The notes: a model not told the origin generated them from the letters alone. A stretch of DNA of 43,745 nt from DATMXS01 sp035561355 (GCA_035561355.1 DATMXS010000517.1:1-43745), one strand, 5' to 3'; positions 1-8,885 are shown, counted from the stretch's first letter. Translations and numbers: made by a program.

Positions 1-1497
1 CACTGGGGCCGCGGCCTGCTGCGGCGCACTCACTTCCTGCTGCCCGGATGCGGCCGGGACCGGCTGCTGTGACGGCGCCGGGGCGAAACTGCCGCCGGGT
101 GAAGCGGTGCGCGACGTCTTCACGCGAGGCGAGAAAGCGGCGATACCCGAAGCGCTCGCCGGCTTGCTTGCAGCCGGCACGGGCGACTCGGCCTGAACGG
201 GCGCGGCCTGCGTCTGGCTCGCTGACTCCGCGGGCACCGGAACGCTGGTCTGCTCCGCCGGAACAGCGCTCTGCGGCATTGGCTCGGTAGCCGCCGCCTC
301 GGATTGAGCCGCGGGTTGCTGCGTGGCTGTGTCCGCCTTGGTCCCGAAGAACTTCGGCACCTGGAAAGCGGCGAATGCCAGCACTCCGACCGCTACGAGC
401 GCGCCCAAACTCATCCACAAGCCGCGATGGCTCTTTCCTTGCGCGGCGGGTGCAACCGGAGGCGGCGCCTGCTGCCATGCAGCCTGCGGCGGAACGGCCT
501 GCGGCATCGGCTGTGCAATCGGCGCCGGCTGCGGCGCTGCCTGCTGTTGCGGCCACGTTGGCGCGGCCGCGCTCTGCGGCTGGGTCGGAACGCCGGACAT
601 GGGCGCCGCGTGAGGAGCCGCCGGCATCGGCGCCGCATTCCACGATCCCGGGCCAGGCAGCACTTCAGGCAGGAGCGCCTTCACGCTCTCGAGCGCGCTG
701 CGGAAGGCTTGCGCCGTCTGGAACCGCTCGCCTGCATCCTTCTGAATGGCGCCCAGAATGATCTCGCTGAGCGCGGGCGGCAGCGAGGGATCGATCTGGA
801 TGGGCGGCACCGGCAACTGCTCCAGGTGCGCCACCATGATCGAGTAATCGCTATCGCCCTTGAACGGCCGCGTCCCGGTGACGAGCTCGTATAGCGAAAC
901 GCCCACTGAGTAGACATCCGAGCGCCCGTCCAGGTTCCCACTGCCCTTCACCTGCTCGGGCGACATATAGTACAGCGAGCCGAGGGTGGTGCCGGTCATC
1001 GTCAGACGGCGGTCGGCCGCGGCTTTCGCTATGCCAAAGTCCATCAGCTTGACGCCGCCGTCCGGCGTCTCCATCATGTTCGCGGGCTTGATGTCCCGGT
1101 GGACCACGCCGCGCTCATGCGCGTACCCAAGCGCCGCGAGCGTCTGGCTGATGCACTCCACGGCCTCACGCACGCCGAGCCTGCCGCTCTCCTTCAGCCG
1201 CTGCTCGAGCGTCCGCCCCTCCACGAACTCCATAATCATGAGGAGCTGATTCTCGTACCGCTGCGCAGTGTGCAGGGCCGCGATGTTGGGATGGTTCAGG
1301 CTGGCGAGCAGCTTGATCTCCCGCATGAAGCGGTCGGCCAGTTCGGGTTCATGCGCGAGGTCCGGCAGCAGGACCTTCATCGCCTCCACACGGTCCGAGA
1401 TCACGTTCCGGACCTTATACACCTTGCCCATGCCACCCGCGCCAAGAATGCCGATGACCTGGTAATCGCCGATCGTATCGCCAATTTCGAATGCCAT
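1..1497 (-). CDS. Membrane Ser/Thr protein kinase (PknB/PpkA-like), C-terminus cut by window edge
   Basis: A eukaryotic-type protein kinase that would phosphorylate Ser/Thr on cytoplasmic targets. Visible: glycine-rich loop G19-A-G-G-M-G24, ATP-binding Lys41 in AMKVL, catalytic loop H133-R-D135 in VVHRDIKPAN, and D153-F-G155, then an SPEQ activation-segment motif. The kinase fold (about 12-275) is followed by a Pro/Gln/Ala-rich linker, one membrane helix (about 359-381) and a low-complexity Ala/Pro/Gln tail that would be outside the membrane. No PASTA repeats are seen in the part present. The frame is open to base 1, so at least 499 residues. The start ATG at 1497 has GGGAG 8 nt upstream. It lies downstream of the T6SS genes on the same strand. 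PpkA-type kinases control some T6SSs by phosphorylating Fha, so a regulatory role is plausible but inferred; no Fha gene is in the window. Confidence 0.93.
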   Translation of the reverse strand, partial: MAFEIGDTIGDYQVIGILGAGGMGKVYKVRNVISDRVEAMKVLLPDLAHEPELADRFMREIKLLASLNHPNIAALHTAQRYENQLLMIMEFVEGRTLEQRLKESGRLGVREAVECISQTLAALGYAHERGVVHRDIKPANMMETPDGGVKLMDFGIAKAAADRRLTMTGTTLGSLYYMSPEQVKGSGNLDGRSDVYSVGVSLYELVTGTRPFKGDSDYSIMVAHLEQLPVPPIQIDPSLPPALSEIILGAIQKDAGERFQTAQAFRSALESVKALLPEVLPGPGSWNAAPMPAAPHAAPMSGVPTQPQSAAAPTWPQQQAAPQPAPIAQPMPQAVPPQAAWQQAPPPVAPAAQGKSHRGLWMSLGALVAVGVLAFAAFQVPKFFGTKADTATQQPAAQSEAAATEPMPQSAVPAEQTSVPVPAESASQTQAAPVQAESPVPAASKPASASGIAAFSPRVKTSRTASPGGSFAPAPSQQPVPAASGQQEVSAPQQAAAPV

Positions 1498-1564
1498 GGT
1501 TCCGCTCCCGGAGATGGAACAGCCGATTGCTACCCGAGCCCGCGTGCTGCCTGCGATGCCCGCC

Positions 1565-2533
1565 CTACTTAGCCTTAACTGCGTCGCCCACTTTCACCGT
1601 GCCGCCACCCGAGTACGTGCCCACCGCCGAGGCGTCGTCCACCTCAGAGAGCGTCAGTTCCCCGAGCTTGTCTTCGATACTCCGCAGGACTTTGCCTGAT
1701 ACCGGGTCACGCACCTCGCGGACCTTCCGGCTCACCTGAAGGCGATCGCCCACCTTGAGCCCTGCGCGGCTGCCCACGTTGATGATCACGGTGTTACCCG
1801 AAACGTCCGCCACGAGCGCATCGATTTGCAGAACCTTCTGCGGCAGGCGAGCGCTGTTCTGGCTCAAGTTCGTCGAGACCTGCGCAACCGCCTGCGTGAC
1901 GGCCTCACCGATGATGGTGTTGGCGAAGTTCCGGCTCCGCATGTCTACGTTCCCGCCGCCGACGATTTCGCCGCCGCCCGCTCCGGTCAACGAGGTGCCT
2001 TTGCGTGCACTCTCGCCGATACCGTTTGCGGTAGCGAGGATCTCACCGGTATCGGTGTTGACCATGCGGGCAGTCAAGGCGACGACAGCCTTCGCCGAAG
2101 TCCGTTTCACGCCACCGAGCCCGAACCGGCCCGTCACATTGCTCAACGCCCCGCCTCCGACGCCGGTGCTCTTATCGTCGCGCCCGAACTGGGTGATGCT
2201 GCCGAGAATGATGGCATCCACGCCCAGCAGGCGCCCGATCTTGGCGGCCGTCATCGGGTCCGCGCGGTCGCTGTTCGAGAAGTTCTGCTCGGCCATGATC
2301 TTGTCGATCGCCTTGCGCTCGATGACGCTGTAAGTGCCTGAGTTGACGAGCCGCTCGACGATCAAATCGGCGATGCCCTTCCCGACGTCCTGGTCAGTCC
2401 CGAACATAGCCGAGACGCTGCTTCGGACTGTGCCGTATTCGAAATCCATCACGGCCACCCGCCTCTTCGTTTGCGCTGCGGCCGGGGGCACGAGCGCCAC
2501 CGCAAGCAGGGCGGCAACGATAATGTCACGCAT
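1565..2533 (-). CDS. CsgG/HfaB-family secreted protein
   Basis: A 322-residue protein with a cleavable N-terminal signal (hydrophobic 4-20, ending PAAAQ), then a CsgG-family domain (about 24-215: VAVMDFEYG near the N-terminus, an IVERLVNSGTYSVIER stretch, and LLGVDAIILGSITQFG). The last 90 residues form a beta-rich module (IINVGSRAGLKVGDRLQV) like those at the C-terminus of FlgT-type proteins. Known CsgG is an outer-membrane lipoprotein pore for curli; this one has no lipobox cysteine, so it is more likely a soluble periplasmic relative. No curli genes (csgA, B, E, F) are nearby. GGAGG precedes the ATG by 4 nt. It ends 67 bp before the kinase gene on the same strand, so the two may be co-transcribed. 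Family call is strong; function is unknown. Confidence 0.88.
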   Translation of the reverse strand: MRDIIVAALLAVALVPPAAAQTKRRVAVMDFEYGTVRSSVSAMFGTDQDVGKGIADLIVERLVNSGTYSVIERKAIDKIMAEQNFSNSDRADPMTAAKIGRLLGVDAIILGSITQFGRDDKSTGVGGGALSNVTGRFGLGGVKRTSAKAVVALTARMVNTDTGEILATANGIGESARKGTSLTGAGGGEIVGGGNVDMRSRNFANTIIGEAVTQAVAQVSTNLSQNSARLPQKVLQIDALVADVSGNTVIINVGSRAGLKVGDRLQVSRKVREVRDPVSGKVLRSIEDKLGELTLSEVDDASAVGTYSGGGTVKVGDAVKAK

Positions 2534-2674
2534 ACTGCCTCCGTAGACACACGGGCTGCTTTCGCCCGCGGCTTATCATCATACGCGCAATTGAGGGCGC
2601 GCCGTAGCGCAAACTGCAACGCTCATCGAGCCACGCCGTCTTGAGTAACATATCATCGCAGAGATCGGCGGGAA

Positions 2675-2703
2675 TTGACTTGCGTGTTAGATCCCGCTAA
2701 CCT
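2675..2703 (+). promoter_or_regulatory. Possible sigma-70 promoter for the 2725 gene
   Basis: TTGACT (2675-2680; 5 of 6 matches to the -35 consensus), a 17-bp spacer, then TAACCT (2698-2703; 3 of 6 to the -10 consensus), ending 21 bp before the ATG at 2725. The -10 is weak. It sits in the 191-bp divergent region between the CsgG-family gene and the unknown gene. Confidence 0.3.
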
Positions 2704-2724
2704 CGGGTTTTCACGAGGGAATCC

Positions 2725-3492
2725 ATGAACGAAGCGCTCACGCTGCAACGCCTGCTGGTGCTGCGGAAGCTCACGCGGGCCATGTCCGAAGCCTTCCGCA
2801 ATCAAGTCCGCGAATATCTCGGCACCATCGCGCCGGTCGTGCGCCCGAAAGCGCTGCTCGGCGATTACATTCAGGCCGGCGGCAAGGATTTCGCTCGAAA
2901 CGCCGAACGAGCGTATACGGAACTCCGCGAATCGTACCAGAAGGTGGCCGGCGCGAAGCCGTTCAGCCTGGTGAAGGAACTGGTCTCTCCCTTCGAGATT
3001 GAAGGCGTCCTCCCTGAACTCGTTCCGATGGAGTATGCGCACGCGGCTAAGACGGGTCCGGACACCAAGACGGTCGCCATCACCACGCCGTTTCGTTGGG
3101 TTCTCACGTACGCCAATTACGGCCCCGCGCGGCTTCGGGAAATCCTTGGGATGCGCACCCCTCCCGCGGACCAGGTGCAGCGGTTTGTGCTCCATTACCT
3201 CGTGGTGAACGCCATCTTCGCGCGCCAGCCCGGCGTGCCGAAGCTGTTCGAGTCCCTCCGTTACCCGATCGACACCGTCCGTGCGCCGGAATTCGGCGAC
3301 CTCCCCCTTACTGTGATCTCTGCGCCGGTCTCGACAGTGCGCCCGCCGGACGAAGTGATCGTCGAGAGCACAGAGCTCTCCGGCAAGGACGTGTTCGAGG
3401 AAGTCGCCAACCTCGAGGAGATCCGGGTTCTGACGGACCCCGTCCGCGAGCAACTCGTTGCGCTCGCTGCGACGTACGGCGAGCAGTTGTAA
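2725..3492 (+). CDS. Hypothetical protein, 255 aa, function not recognised
   Basis: I do not recognise the family. The protein has no signal peptide, no clear membrane segment and no obvious catalytic motif. The first 95 residues look alpha-helical and charged (QRLLVLRKLTRAMSEAFRNQ); the middle (about 100-175) carries FRWVLTYANYGPARLREIL, and the tail is acidic. GAGGG lies 4 nt before the ATG and a weak promoter-like sequence lies upstream. It is the only plus-strand gene among minus-strand T6SS-linked genes. It is divergent from the CsgG-family gene and convergent with the putative lipoprotein gene, whose stop lies 14 bp beyond its own. Coding looks real because the frame has GC-rich third positions and ordinary amino-acid content throughout. 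Confidence 0.72.
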   Translation: MNEALTLQRLLVLRKLTRAMSEAFRNQVREYLGTIAPVVRPKALLGDYIQAGGKDFARNAERAYTELRESYQKVAGAKPFSLVKELVSPFEIEGVLPELVPMEYAHAAKTGPDTKTVAITTPFRWVLTYANYGPARLREILGMRTPPADQVQRFVLHYLVVNAIFARQPGVPKLFESLRYPIDTVRAPEFGDLPLTVISAPVSTVRPPDEVIVESTELSGKDVFEEVANLEEIRVLTDPVREQLVALAATYGEQL

Positions 3493-3505
3493 CCGGTCTC
3501 ATCGG

Positions 3506-4582
3506 CTAAAGCGCCGGAGCAGCCTGCTGTTGCCCGTAGTTCCAGTTCGGCCTCAGCGCAAGCGGATCCGTGCCGGCGTCCTTCTGCGCTGCCAGCCACT
3601 CGCGCGACGCCTGATCCAGTTGTCCGCCGAGGAAGTCCACTGCCCGCAGCGCTCGTGCGCGCAGCAGTTCCAGTTGCTTTCCGCGCAGGCCTTCGCCGCC
3701 CGCGGCCGCGTACTTCTGCGCGTACTTTGAGAGTTCCAGAATTGCCGTGCTGCGAGCGTTCGCAACCTGGGCGGCAAGTCGCACGAGCGTCATCCCCGCC
3801 CAGTACGACAGTTCCGGCGTGATCCCAGCCAGATCGGGATCGCCCAGATACAATGCAGTGAGCCCTCCCACTCGCCCCTCCGGCGCTATCCCCTCGACGC
3901 GCGCCTTTAGGTTGTTGCCCTGATCGATCCGCGTGACAGCCATGGCCAGGTACTCTCGGAGTTCATTGGCCCGATTTTCGAAGTACGCCGGCGGCGGCCC
4001 GCCTTTCGACTGCCCGGCTGACTTCAGATCCTGTTCAATGCGGGCCAGCCTGGCGCCGACCCACTGCCGGTGGTATGCCGTTCCTTCACGCACGCCCAGG
4101 GCATCACAGGCCTCCAGGAGGTATCTGGCGTCGCGCTCCGGATCCGAGCGATCCGTCAGCCACCGGTAGTAGCGCTGGGCAAACTCCCATTGCCTCGAAT
4201 CGCCGATCCAGGCCAAGGCCACCAGCGCCAGCGAAGACCGGGCAATGTCGTCCTCGTCTTTCTCGTTCTGCTTCAGAAGCGCGCCGAAGGCGGGCGCCGC
4301 CTCGCGGATGTCGTACAGCACCGCGAGCGCCACCAGCTTCCGCAAGTTCGGAGGTTCCTGCTGGCCAGGCGCTTCTTTCGCTATGAAACTTGCCGCCTGG
4401 TTTCGGTCCACCGGCGCGGGCACAGGCGAGGCCGCAAACCTCGGGTGCGCGGCGAGGTACTGCTCCAGCCGCTGCTGGTCGTTTGATCCCTGGGGAAACA
4501 TTCCACCCTCCCTACATGCTCCGGCTACGGCGAACATTGCACAGCATAGTGCTGAGGCGAGCACCGCAGTTCTGCGCGGCAT
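3506..4582 (-). CDS. Putative lipoprotein, candidate immunity/partner of the metalloprotease
   Basis: A 358-residue exported protein: N-terminal Arg pair, hydrophobic segment 8-21, then VAGAC with Cys23 as a weak lipobox (Ala at -3 rather than Leu). The mature part is mostly alpha-helical with repeats of the kind seen in TPR/HEAT-like scaffolds (LALVALAWIGDSRQWEFAQRYY) and a Pro/Gln-rich beginning. Its ATG lies 3 bp after the stop of the LysM/HExxH protein, so the two are almost certainly co-translated. Genes placed directly after a VgrG-linked effector often encode its immunity protein, and a periplasmic lipoprotein would suit an effector acting in the periplasm. That role is inference. It might instead be a T6SS accessory protein or a general envelope protein. 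Confidence 0.75.
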   Translation of the reverse strand: MPRRTAVLASALCCAMFAVAGACREGGMFPQGSNDQQRLEQYLAAHPRFAASPVPAPVDRNQAASFIAKEAPGQQEPPNLRKLVALAVLYDIREAAPAFGALLKQNEKDEDDIARSSLALVALAWIGDSRQWEFAQRYYRWLTDRSDPERDARYLLEACDALGVREGTAYHRQWVGARLARIEQDLKSAGQSKGGPPPAYFENRANELREYLAMAVTRIDQGNNLKARVEGIAPEGRVGGLTALYLGDPDLAGITPELSYWAGMTLVRLAAQVANARSTAILELSKYAQKYAAAGGEGLRGKQLELLRARALRAVDFLGGQLDQASREWLAAQKDAGTDPLALRPNWNYGQQQAAPAL

Positions 4583-4585
4583 CGC

Positions 4586-6388
4586 TCACCACAACTGTTC
4601 GATCGCCCCGGTCGCGTTGGCGCTGCGAAGAAATTCGACCGGGTTCCCTTTCTTGCAGCCCATATCGATCTCACGAGGCCTGATCGGGTCGCTGATCCGT
4701 CTTCTGCCGTCCATTCCCCGGGATTGCGAATTGGCGCGCCCGCCGGCGAACATCAACTCCGTAGCCGGGCTCGCGGCGTGGTAGGCGTCCATCAAAATGT
4801 GGCCGAACTCGTGAGGGAAAACAAACGGAAGCGTATCCGTGGTCACGGAGGTTTGCCGAAGAAACGCCGTGTTCCGGTAATTCTCTTTGGGCTGCAAGCC
4901 AGCGGCGCGATGTGCCAGCGGCGGAATGCCGAGGCCGTACGCTTCCGCCATGTTCGCGACCACGAAAACGTCTATCCGGTCGCCGCCGGTATCGTAGTTC
5001 TTCACCAGCACCCGGTTCTTCAGCGTCCCATAGTGAATCATGGACCACGGCGCCATGTCGAGGTCCGCGTTGTTCATGCGCCCGACCTCGACCGGATGGT
5101 TCAGATCGCCACTTGCCACGACGCTCAGGACGATCGTGGACTTGAGCGGATCTCCGACCAGAACATCCGCACTCGCGATTGCTTCACCTTCCCGCGGCGG
5201 ATTCGGGACTACGCGTGCATTCGCATCGACCGCCGGTTCAGCAGCGGCGAAGCACGCGTTGACGGCGTCCGCCAGCTTAGCAGCGGTTGCCTCGGGAGTA
5301 TCGTCCTTCACGGATACAATGGAGATTGTCTTCTCCGTCGCTTCGATCTTGACCGTGACGGTGATTGTCCCCGCTCCCACGGCCAGCTTCCCCTGTGGGT
5401 TCGCGATTGCGAAGAGGTTCGCCGGCGCGGGCACCTCCCGGATATCGAGGATCTTCACTCCAAGGTTCGCCTGAGCGTACCTTTGCCGAACCGCCTTCAG
5501 CACCTGTTTGCGGGTGGCATCGGTCCCGGCGACGGCAGTCCCGGTGGCCGGGTCTTTTAGAATGTGAATCGAGAGCCGCACGCGCCACCGGTCCTTCCCG
5601 ACCGGTAGTTCGGCTATCACCGCGCACTTCTTCCCGCCCGTTCCGGGGCACCGGGGGATCTCATACGTTGCGCGGATCTTCTCATCCAGGATCTCGACCG
5701 CTTCGTCGCCGTCGTCCACGCAATCGGTCACCAGGATCGTCTGGGCCGCAGCGGCCTCCCGGTCTTCCTTATCCGTTACGAGGCGCAGGTAAGCCGAACG
5801 AAACGCCTTTGGCGCCGCTCCGAGCGCTTTGCACTCGAGCGAGTCGATCTTGCGCATGGCGGCATTCGCCGTGCCCTCAAACGTGCGGTACGATTTCACC
5901 GCTCCCTTCGCGTCGTAAACCGGGCGGAGCGCCTCGAGTTTCGCGCGCAGCGAACCTCCAGCGGCCGGATCCACCACTTCGACTCTGAACGCGTCCGCAT
6001 CGGCATCGGCATCCGCATTGAACCCGAATCCAGCCGGAAAAGCCCTGCTCCCGTCAGCGCCGGCCTTGGTGGGTATGTGGTTACTCACCTGCAACTCGGT
6101 TAGCGGCGTATCGTGCATGTAGTTTCCCTCGTCGGCCGTCCCGCGCACAAAACGGATCGAAACCGGCGGGGCGCTTTTCTTGAAAAACTTGTGCATCGCA
6201 TCGGCTGCTTTAGCCAACATCGACACCTTGGCCTCCGGTACGGTGACACACTCCCCCGCCCTCAGCGGCCGATTCAGATACATCTCATTGTTTTTCTCTT
6301 TGCGGAGCGGACCACAATCCAGGAATCCGTTAGCGATCGCTATGGTGCACAGCGTATCGCCGTCCTTCGCCGTCACTAGGTTCGGCAT
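4586..6388 (-). CDS. LysM-like/HExxH zinc-metalloprotease-type protein, candidate T6SS effector
   Basis: A 600-residue protein without a signal peptide. Residues 1-55 resemble a LysM module (KDGDTLCTIAIANGF, then a LRAGECVTVPE end). A short Asp-Ala repeat lies near residue 130. The middle is unassigned. The C-terminal part has H526-E-F-G-H530 followed by His537 (HEFGHILMDAYH), then ATELMF, which could serve as a Met-turn; together they suggest a zincin. The third ligand is one residue later than in the metzincin HExxHxxGxxH pattern. The gene starts 3 bp after vgrG and ends 3 bp before the putative lipoprotein gene; GGAG lies 7 nt before the ATG. Being non-secretory, coupled to vgrG, and carrying a LysM-like N-terminus fits a T6SS cargo that cuts envelope protein or peptide. 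Protease fold likely; effector role inferred. Confidence 0.8.
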   Translation of the reverse strand: MPNLVTAKDGDTLCTIAIANGFLDCGPLRKEKNNEMYLNRPLRAGECVTVPEAKVSMLAKAADAMHKFFKKSAPPVSIRFVRGTADEGNYMHDTPLTELQVSNHIPTKAGADGSRAFPAGFGFNADADADADAFRVEVVDPAAGGSLRAKLEALRPVYDAKGAVKSYRTFEGTANAAMRKIDSLECKALGAAPKAFRSAYLRLVTDKEDREAAAAQTILVTDCVDDGDEAVEILDEKIRATYEIPRCPGTGGKKCAVIAELPVGKDRWRVRLSIHILKDPATGTAVAGTDATRKQVLKAVRQRYAQANLGVKILDIREVPAPANLFAIANPQGKLAVGAGTITVTVKIEATEKTISIVSVKDDTPEATAAKLADAVNACFAAAEPAVDANARVVPNPPREGEAIASADVLVGDPLKSTIVLSVVASGDLNHPVEVGRMNNADLDMAPWSMIHYGTLKNRVLVKNYDTGGDRIDVFVVANMAEAYGLGIPPLAHRAAGLQPKENYRNTAFLRQTSVTTDTLPFVFPHEFGHILMDAYHAASPATELMFAGGRANSQSRGMDGRRRISDPIRPREIDMGCKKGNPVEFLRSANATGAIEQLW

Positions 6389-6391
6389 TCG

Positions 6392-8791
6392 CTACTCCGA
6401 AGTCACAGTCTCATCCATGTCGGGAAACTCGATCTTGCACTGGCCTGGATCGAAGCCCTCCACACGCGCATAACCGTTCTCGTCCAGGGTCCCTTCGGCT
6501 ACACGTCCATCGGGTACGGTCACCTTGTAACGCTCGCCGGGAACGGGGTTACCGTTCATATCCAGCAGCTTGATCTCGATGTAGTGCGTGGGCGGCGGCG
6601 CCGGATCCGGTGGTGGGGGTGCTCCGCCGGCGATCACCGGAGACGCGGAGGAAGTGTACTGCGGCGGCGGCCCCGGCTTGAACGGTACGCTCTTCGGTTT
6701 ACCGTACTTGCCAGCCTTGCGCTCGAGTTGCTCCTTTCTCAGTTCGTCCATCCGGCCCGGATCGGCCTGGTCGGCGTCCTCCGCAACGTCGGGAGCGGCT
6801 GGCGATACTCCGCCTCCCGGGGAACCGGACCCGGCGGGCGAGCCCGGACCCGAGTTGATCTTCACTAACTGGCCCTCGATCGTTACCAGACTGCCCTTAA
6901 TCGTGACGCCGCTCGGATCGATCACGACGCTGTTGCCGCCGCATTTCAGTGTGATGCCGGCGTCGGCCTGTATGATCGCAGTCGTCCCGGCTTTCAACAG
7001 GTAGCCAATGGCGACTTTCGTCGAGTAGCCCTGCTGGTAGTCTTCGGCAACGGCGCCGGACACCTTCACCGAGCGGCTCTGGCTCACCTCCAGCGCCTGC
7101 TTCCCGGTGATCATGAGGTGGTGATCCTTGCCGACCTCGACTTTTTCGTCCTGATCGACCTTCTTATGACGGTTGTTCTTGATGTGGATGAAGCGGTCCT
7201 TCTCGACAACCGTGTGCTTATCGTTCAGGACCGTTTCGAACGCGTCGTTGAGCACGCGCGTATCCATATTGTTCTGCGCGTGAATGAAGATCTGCTCGCC
7301 TTGGGGGGAGTCTTCGAAGCGCAACTCGTTGAACCCACCGCCGTCCTTGGTGTTGGTCTTAAAGGTCGTGATTGTGTTCTTGTCCGGCAGCGGATACGGC
7401 GGCATCTCGGTGGCGTTGTACACCCGGCCCGTAATCAGCGGGCGGTCCGGATCGCCTTCAAGGAAGCTCACCACAACTTCCTGACCTACCCTCGGTATGT
7501 TGATCGCGCCCCAGGTGTTCCCTGCCCATGGCTGGGAGACGCGGATCCAGCATGAACTGTTGTCGTCTCCCCTGCCGTCCCGGTCCCAGTGGAACTGCAC
7601 TTTGACACGGCCGAATTTGTCCGTATGGATATACTCCGACGACGGACCGGTCACGACGGCCGTCTGGCAACCGCGTATGAACGGCTTCGGCGTTACGCGC
7701 GCAGGGCGATACGGAACGCTCGCCGGAATCGCCGTGAACCGGTTTACATAACGGTCCTCGCCCAATTCCGTGCCGGAATAAAAGCCTGTCTGTTGCGCCT
7801 CATGCGTGACGCCGGTCAGCAGATACTCCTGATTCGCGGCCTCGCAATCGTGCTCCTTGAGTTCGAATTTAGTGCCCGCCGCGAACGCCCGGCAATTTCC
7901 TTCACCAGCCCCCGTGACGTGCGCGGTCTCCTGCTCCTCCATCCGCAGGCGCGTTAAGGTATCGCCTTCAGCCCTCTTTTCGAAGCCGCCCGGATAATCA
8001 TACAGTTCGAAAGATTTGTTCTGATTCAGGTCGATCTGGCTTTCGGTGTTGGACAGCAAGTCCGTCGCAGGCGTGGTGAAATTCCAGTCGTTGAGCGCAC
8101 ACCTGCCGCTTCGGAACTCCCGCGTCAGGTTAAAGGCGAGCACCGTATCTTCGCCGCGGTTGAATCCCCTCCCTTCGGTTCGCTCGAATCGCGCGGTGGG
8201 CTGGCCGCACTCCGGATTCGCCGAGGGGGAATCGCCCAGCACCAGGACGTGCTTGCCGTTCTCATGCCGGAAAAAGAAGTGGATTCCCGCGAACTCCATC
8301 AGCCGCATGATGAAGTTCAGAGCCGTTTCGCGGTACTGAACGCAGTATTCCAGGGTTGGGTAACTGCCGGAGAAATTCGTTTCGAAATCTCCCGCTTTGA
8401 ACTCCTTCAGCACCGCCTCTATGATCTGTGTGATCTTCTTGTCCTGGAAGATCTTGCAATCGGATGTACGGCTCAGCAGCCAGACCCAGGGCACTACCGT
8501 CGCCCGGTATCGGGAGATGCGCGCCACCGAGGGCAGTTGCGTAAAACGCGAAACGATACCGTTGAAATAGCGAAACTCGCCTTCCGCCGGCAGTTGAATG
8601 CCCCACGTGATCGGCTTGCCCACGATCTGCGTGTAGTCCGCCGCCGGCTCCTCACTCAGCAGCTCCAGTTCGAAGTGGAAGAGTTGCGAAACACTCTCGG
8701 TTCCTGTGAACCCGAGCAGCTTGACTTTGTCCGCGCCTAGCGGCGTTTCCACCACCAGCATGCGGCTCTTGCCTACGAAATTTGCGGCCAT
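6392..8791 (-). CDS. vgrG: VgrG/TssI, T6SS spike protein with C-terminal extension
   Basis: The trimeric spike that caps the Hcp tube and carries effectors. The 799-residue protein shows the gp27-like part (about 15-380, with LFHFELELLSEE, MRLMEFAGIHFFFRHE and the YRPARVTPKPFIRGCQTAVV junction), the gp5 OB-fold (VKVQFHWDRDGRGDDNSSCW, PRVGQEVVVSFLEGDPDRP), then the gp5 beta-helix (to about 680). After a Gly/Ser/Pro-rich linker and a PPPPDPAPPP stretch comes a small beta domain of about 75 residues (IKLLDMNGNPVPGERYKV, then DENGYARVEGFDPGQ), like domains found at the end of some T6SS VgrGs. No PAAR motif is present. GGAGG lies 6 nt before the ATG. It is followed 3 bp later by the LysM/HExxH gene, which is probably its cargo. 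Confidence 0.97.
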   Translation of the reverse strand: MAANFVGKSRMLVVETPLGADKVKLLGFTGTESVSQLFHFELELLSEEPAADYTQIVGKPITWGIQLPAEGEFRYFNGIVSRFTQLPSVARISRYRATVVPWVWLLSRTSDCKIFQDKKITQIIEAVLKEFKAGDFETNFSGSYPTLEYCVQYRETALNFIMRLMEFAGIHFFFRHENGKHVLVLGDSPSANPECGQPTARFERTEGRGFNRGEDTVLAFNLTREFRSGRCALNDWNFTTPATDLLSNTESQIDLNQNKSFELYDYPGGFEKRAEGDTLTRLRMEEQETAHVTGAGEGNCRAFAAGTKFELKEHDCEAANQEYLLTGVTHEAQQTGFYSGTELGEDRYVNRFTAIPASVPYRPARVTPKPFIRGCQTAVVTGPSSEYIHTDKFGRVKVQFHWDRDGRGDDNSSCWIRVSQPWAGNTWGAINIPRVGQEVVVSFLEGDPDRPLITGRVYNATEMPPYPLPDKNTITTFKTNTKDGGGFNELRFEDSPQGEQIFIHAQNNMDTRVLNDAFETVLNDKHTVVEKDRFIHIKNNRHKKVDQDEKVEVGKDHHLMITGKQALEVSQSRSVKVSGAVAEDYQQGYSTKVAIGYLLKAGTTAIIQADAGITLKCGGNSVVIDPSGVTIKGSLVTIEGQLVKINSGPGSPAGSGSPGGGVSPAAPDVAEDADQADPGRMDELRKEQLERKAGKYGKPKSVPFKPGPPPQYTSSASPVIAGGAPPPPDPAPPPTHYIEIKLLDMNGNPVPGERYKVTVPDGRVAEGTLDENGYARVEGFDPGQCKIEFPDMDETVTSE

Positions 8792-8885
8792 GCCGACCCC
8801 TCCACACTACATAGTGGCGGCGAAGAACCCGGGAGCCGTGCGGGTCCACCGCCGGCCACCGGGTCCCTACCCGTCACGTCACTCG

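Noticed and set aside
2653..3453. 266-codon minus-strand frame opposite the unknown gene at 2725
   Set aside because: The plus-strand frame has a ribosome site, balanced composition and no Arg/His bias; the minus frame does not.
5985..6030. Asp-Ala repeat in the HExxH protein as an insertion or expansion element
   Set aside because: Only about four dipeptide units; too short to treat as a separate repeat feature.
8792..8885. Terminator between clpV and vgrG
   Set aside because: Only short GC-rich inverted repeats (CACTA/TAGTG, ACCCG/CGGGT) are present and no T-run follows on the minus strand.
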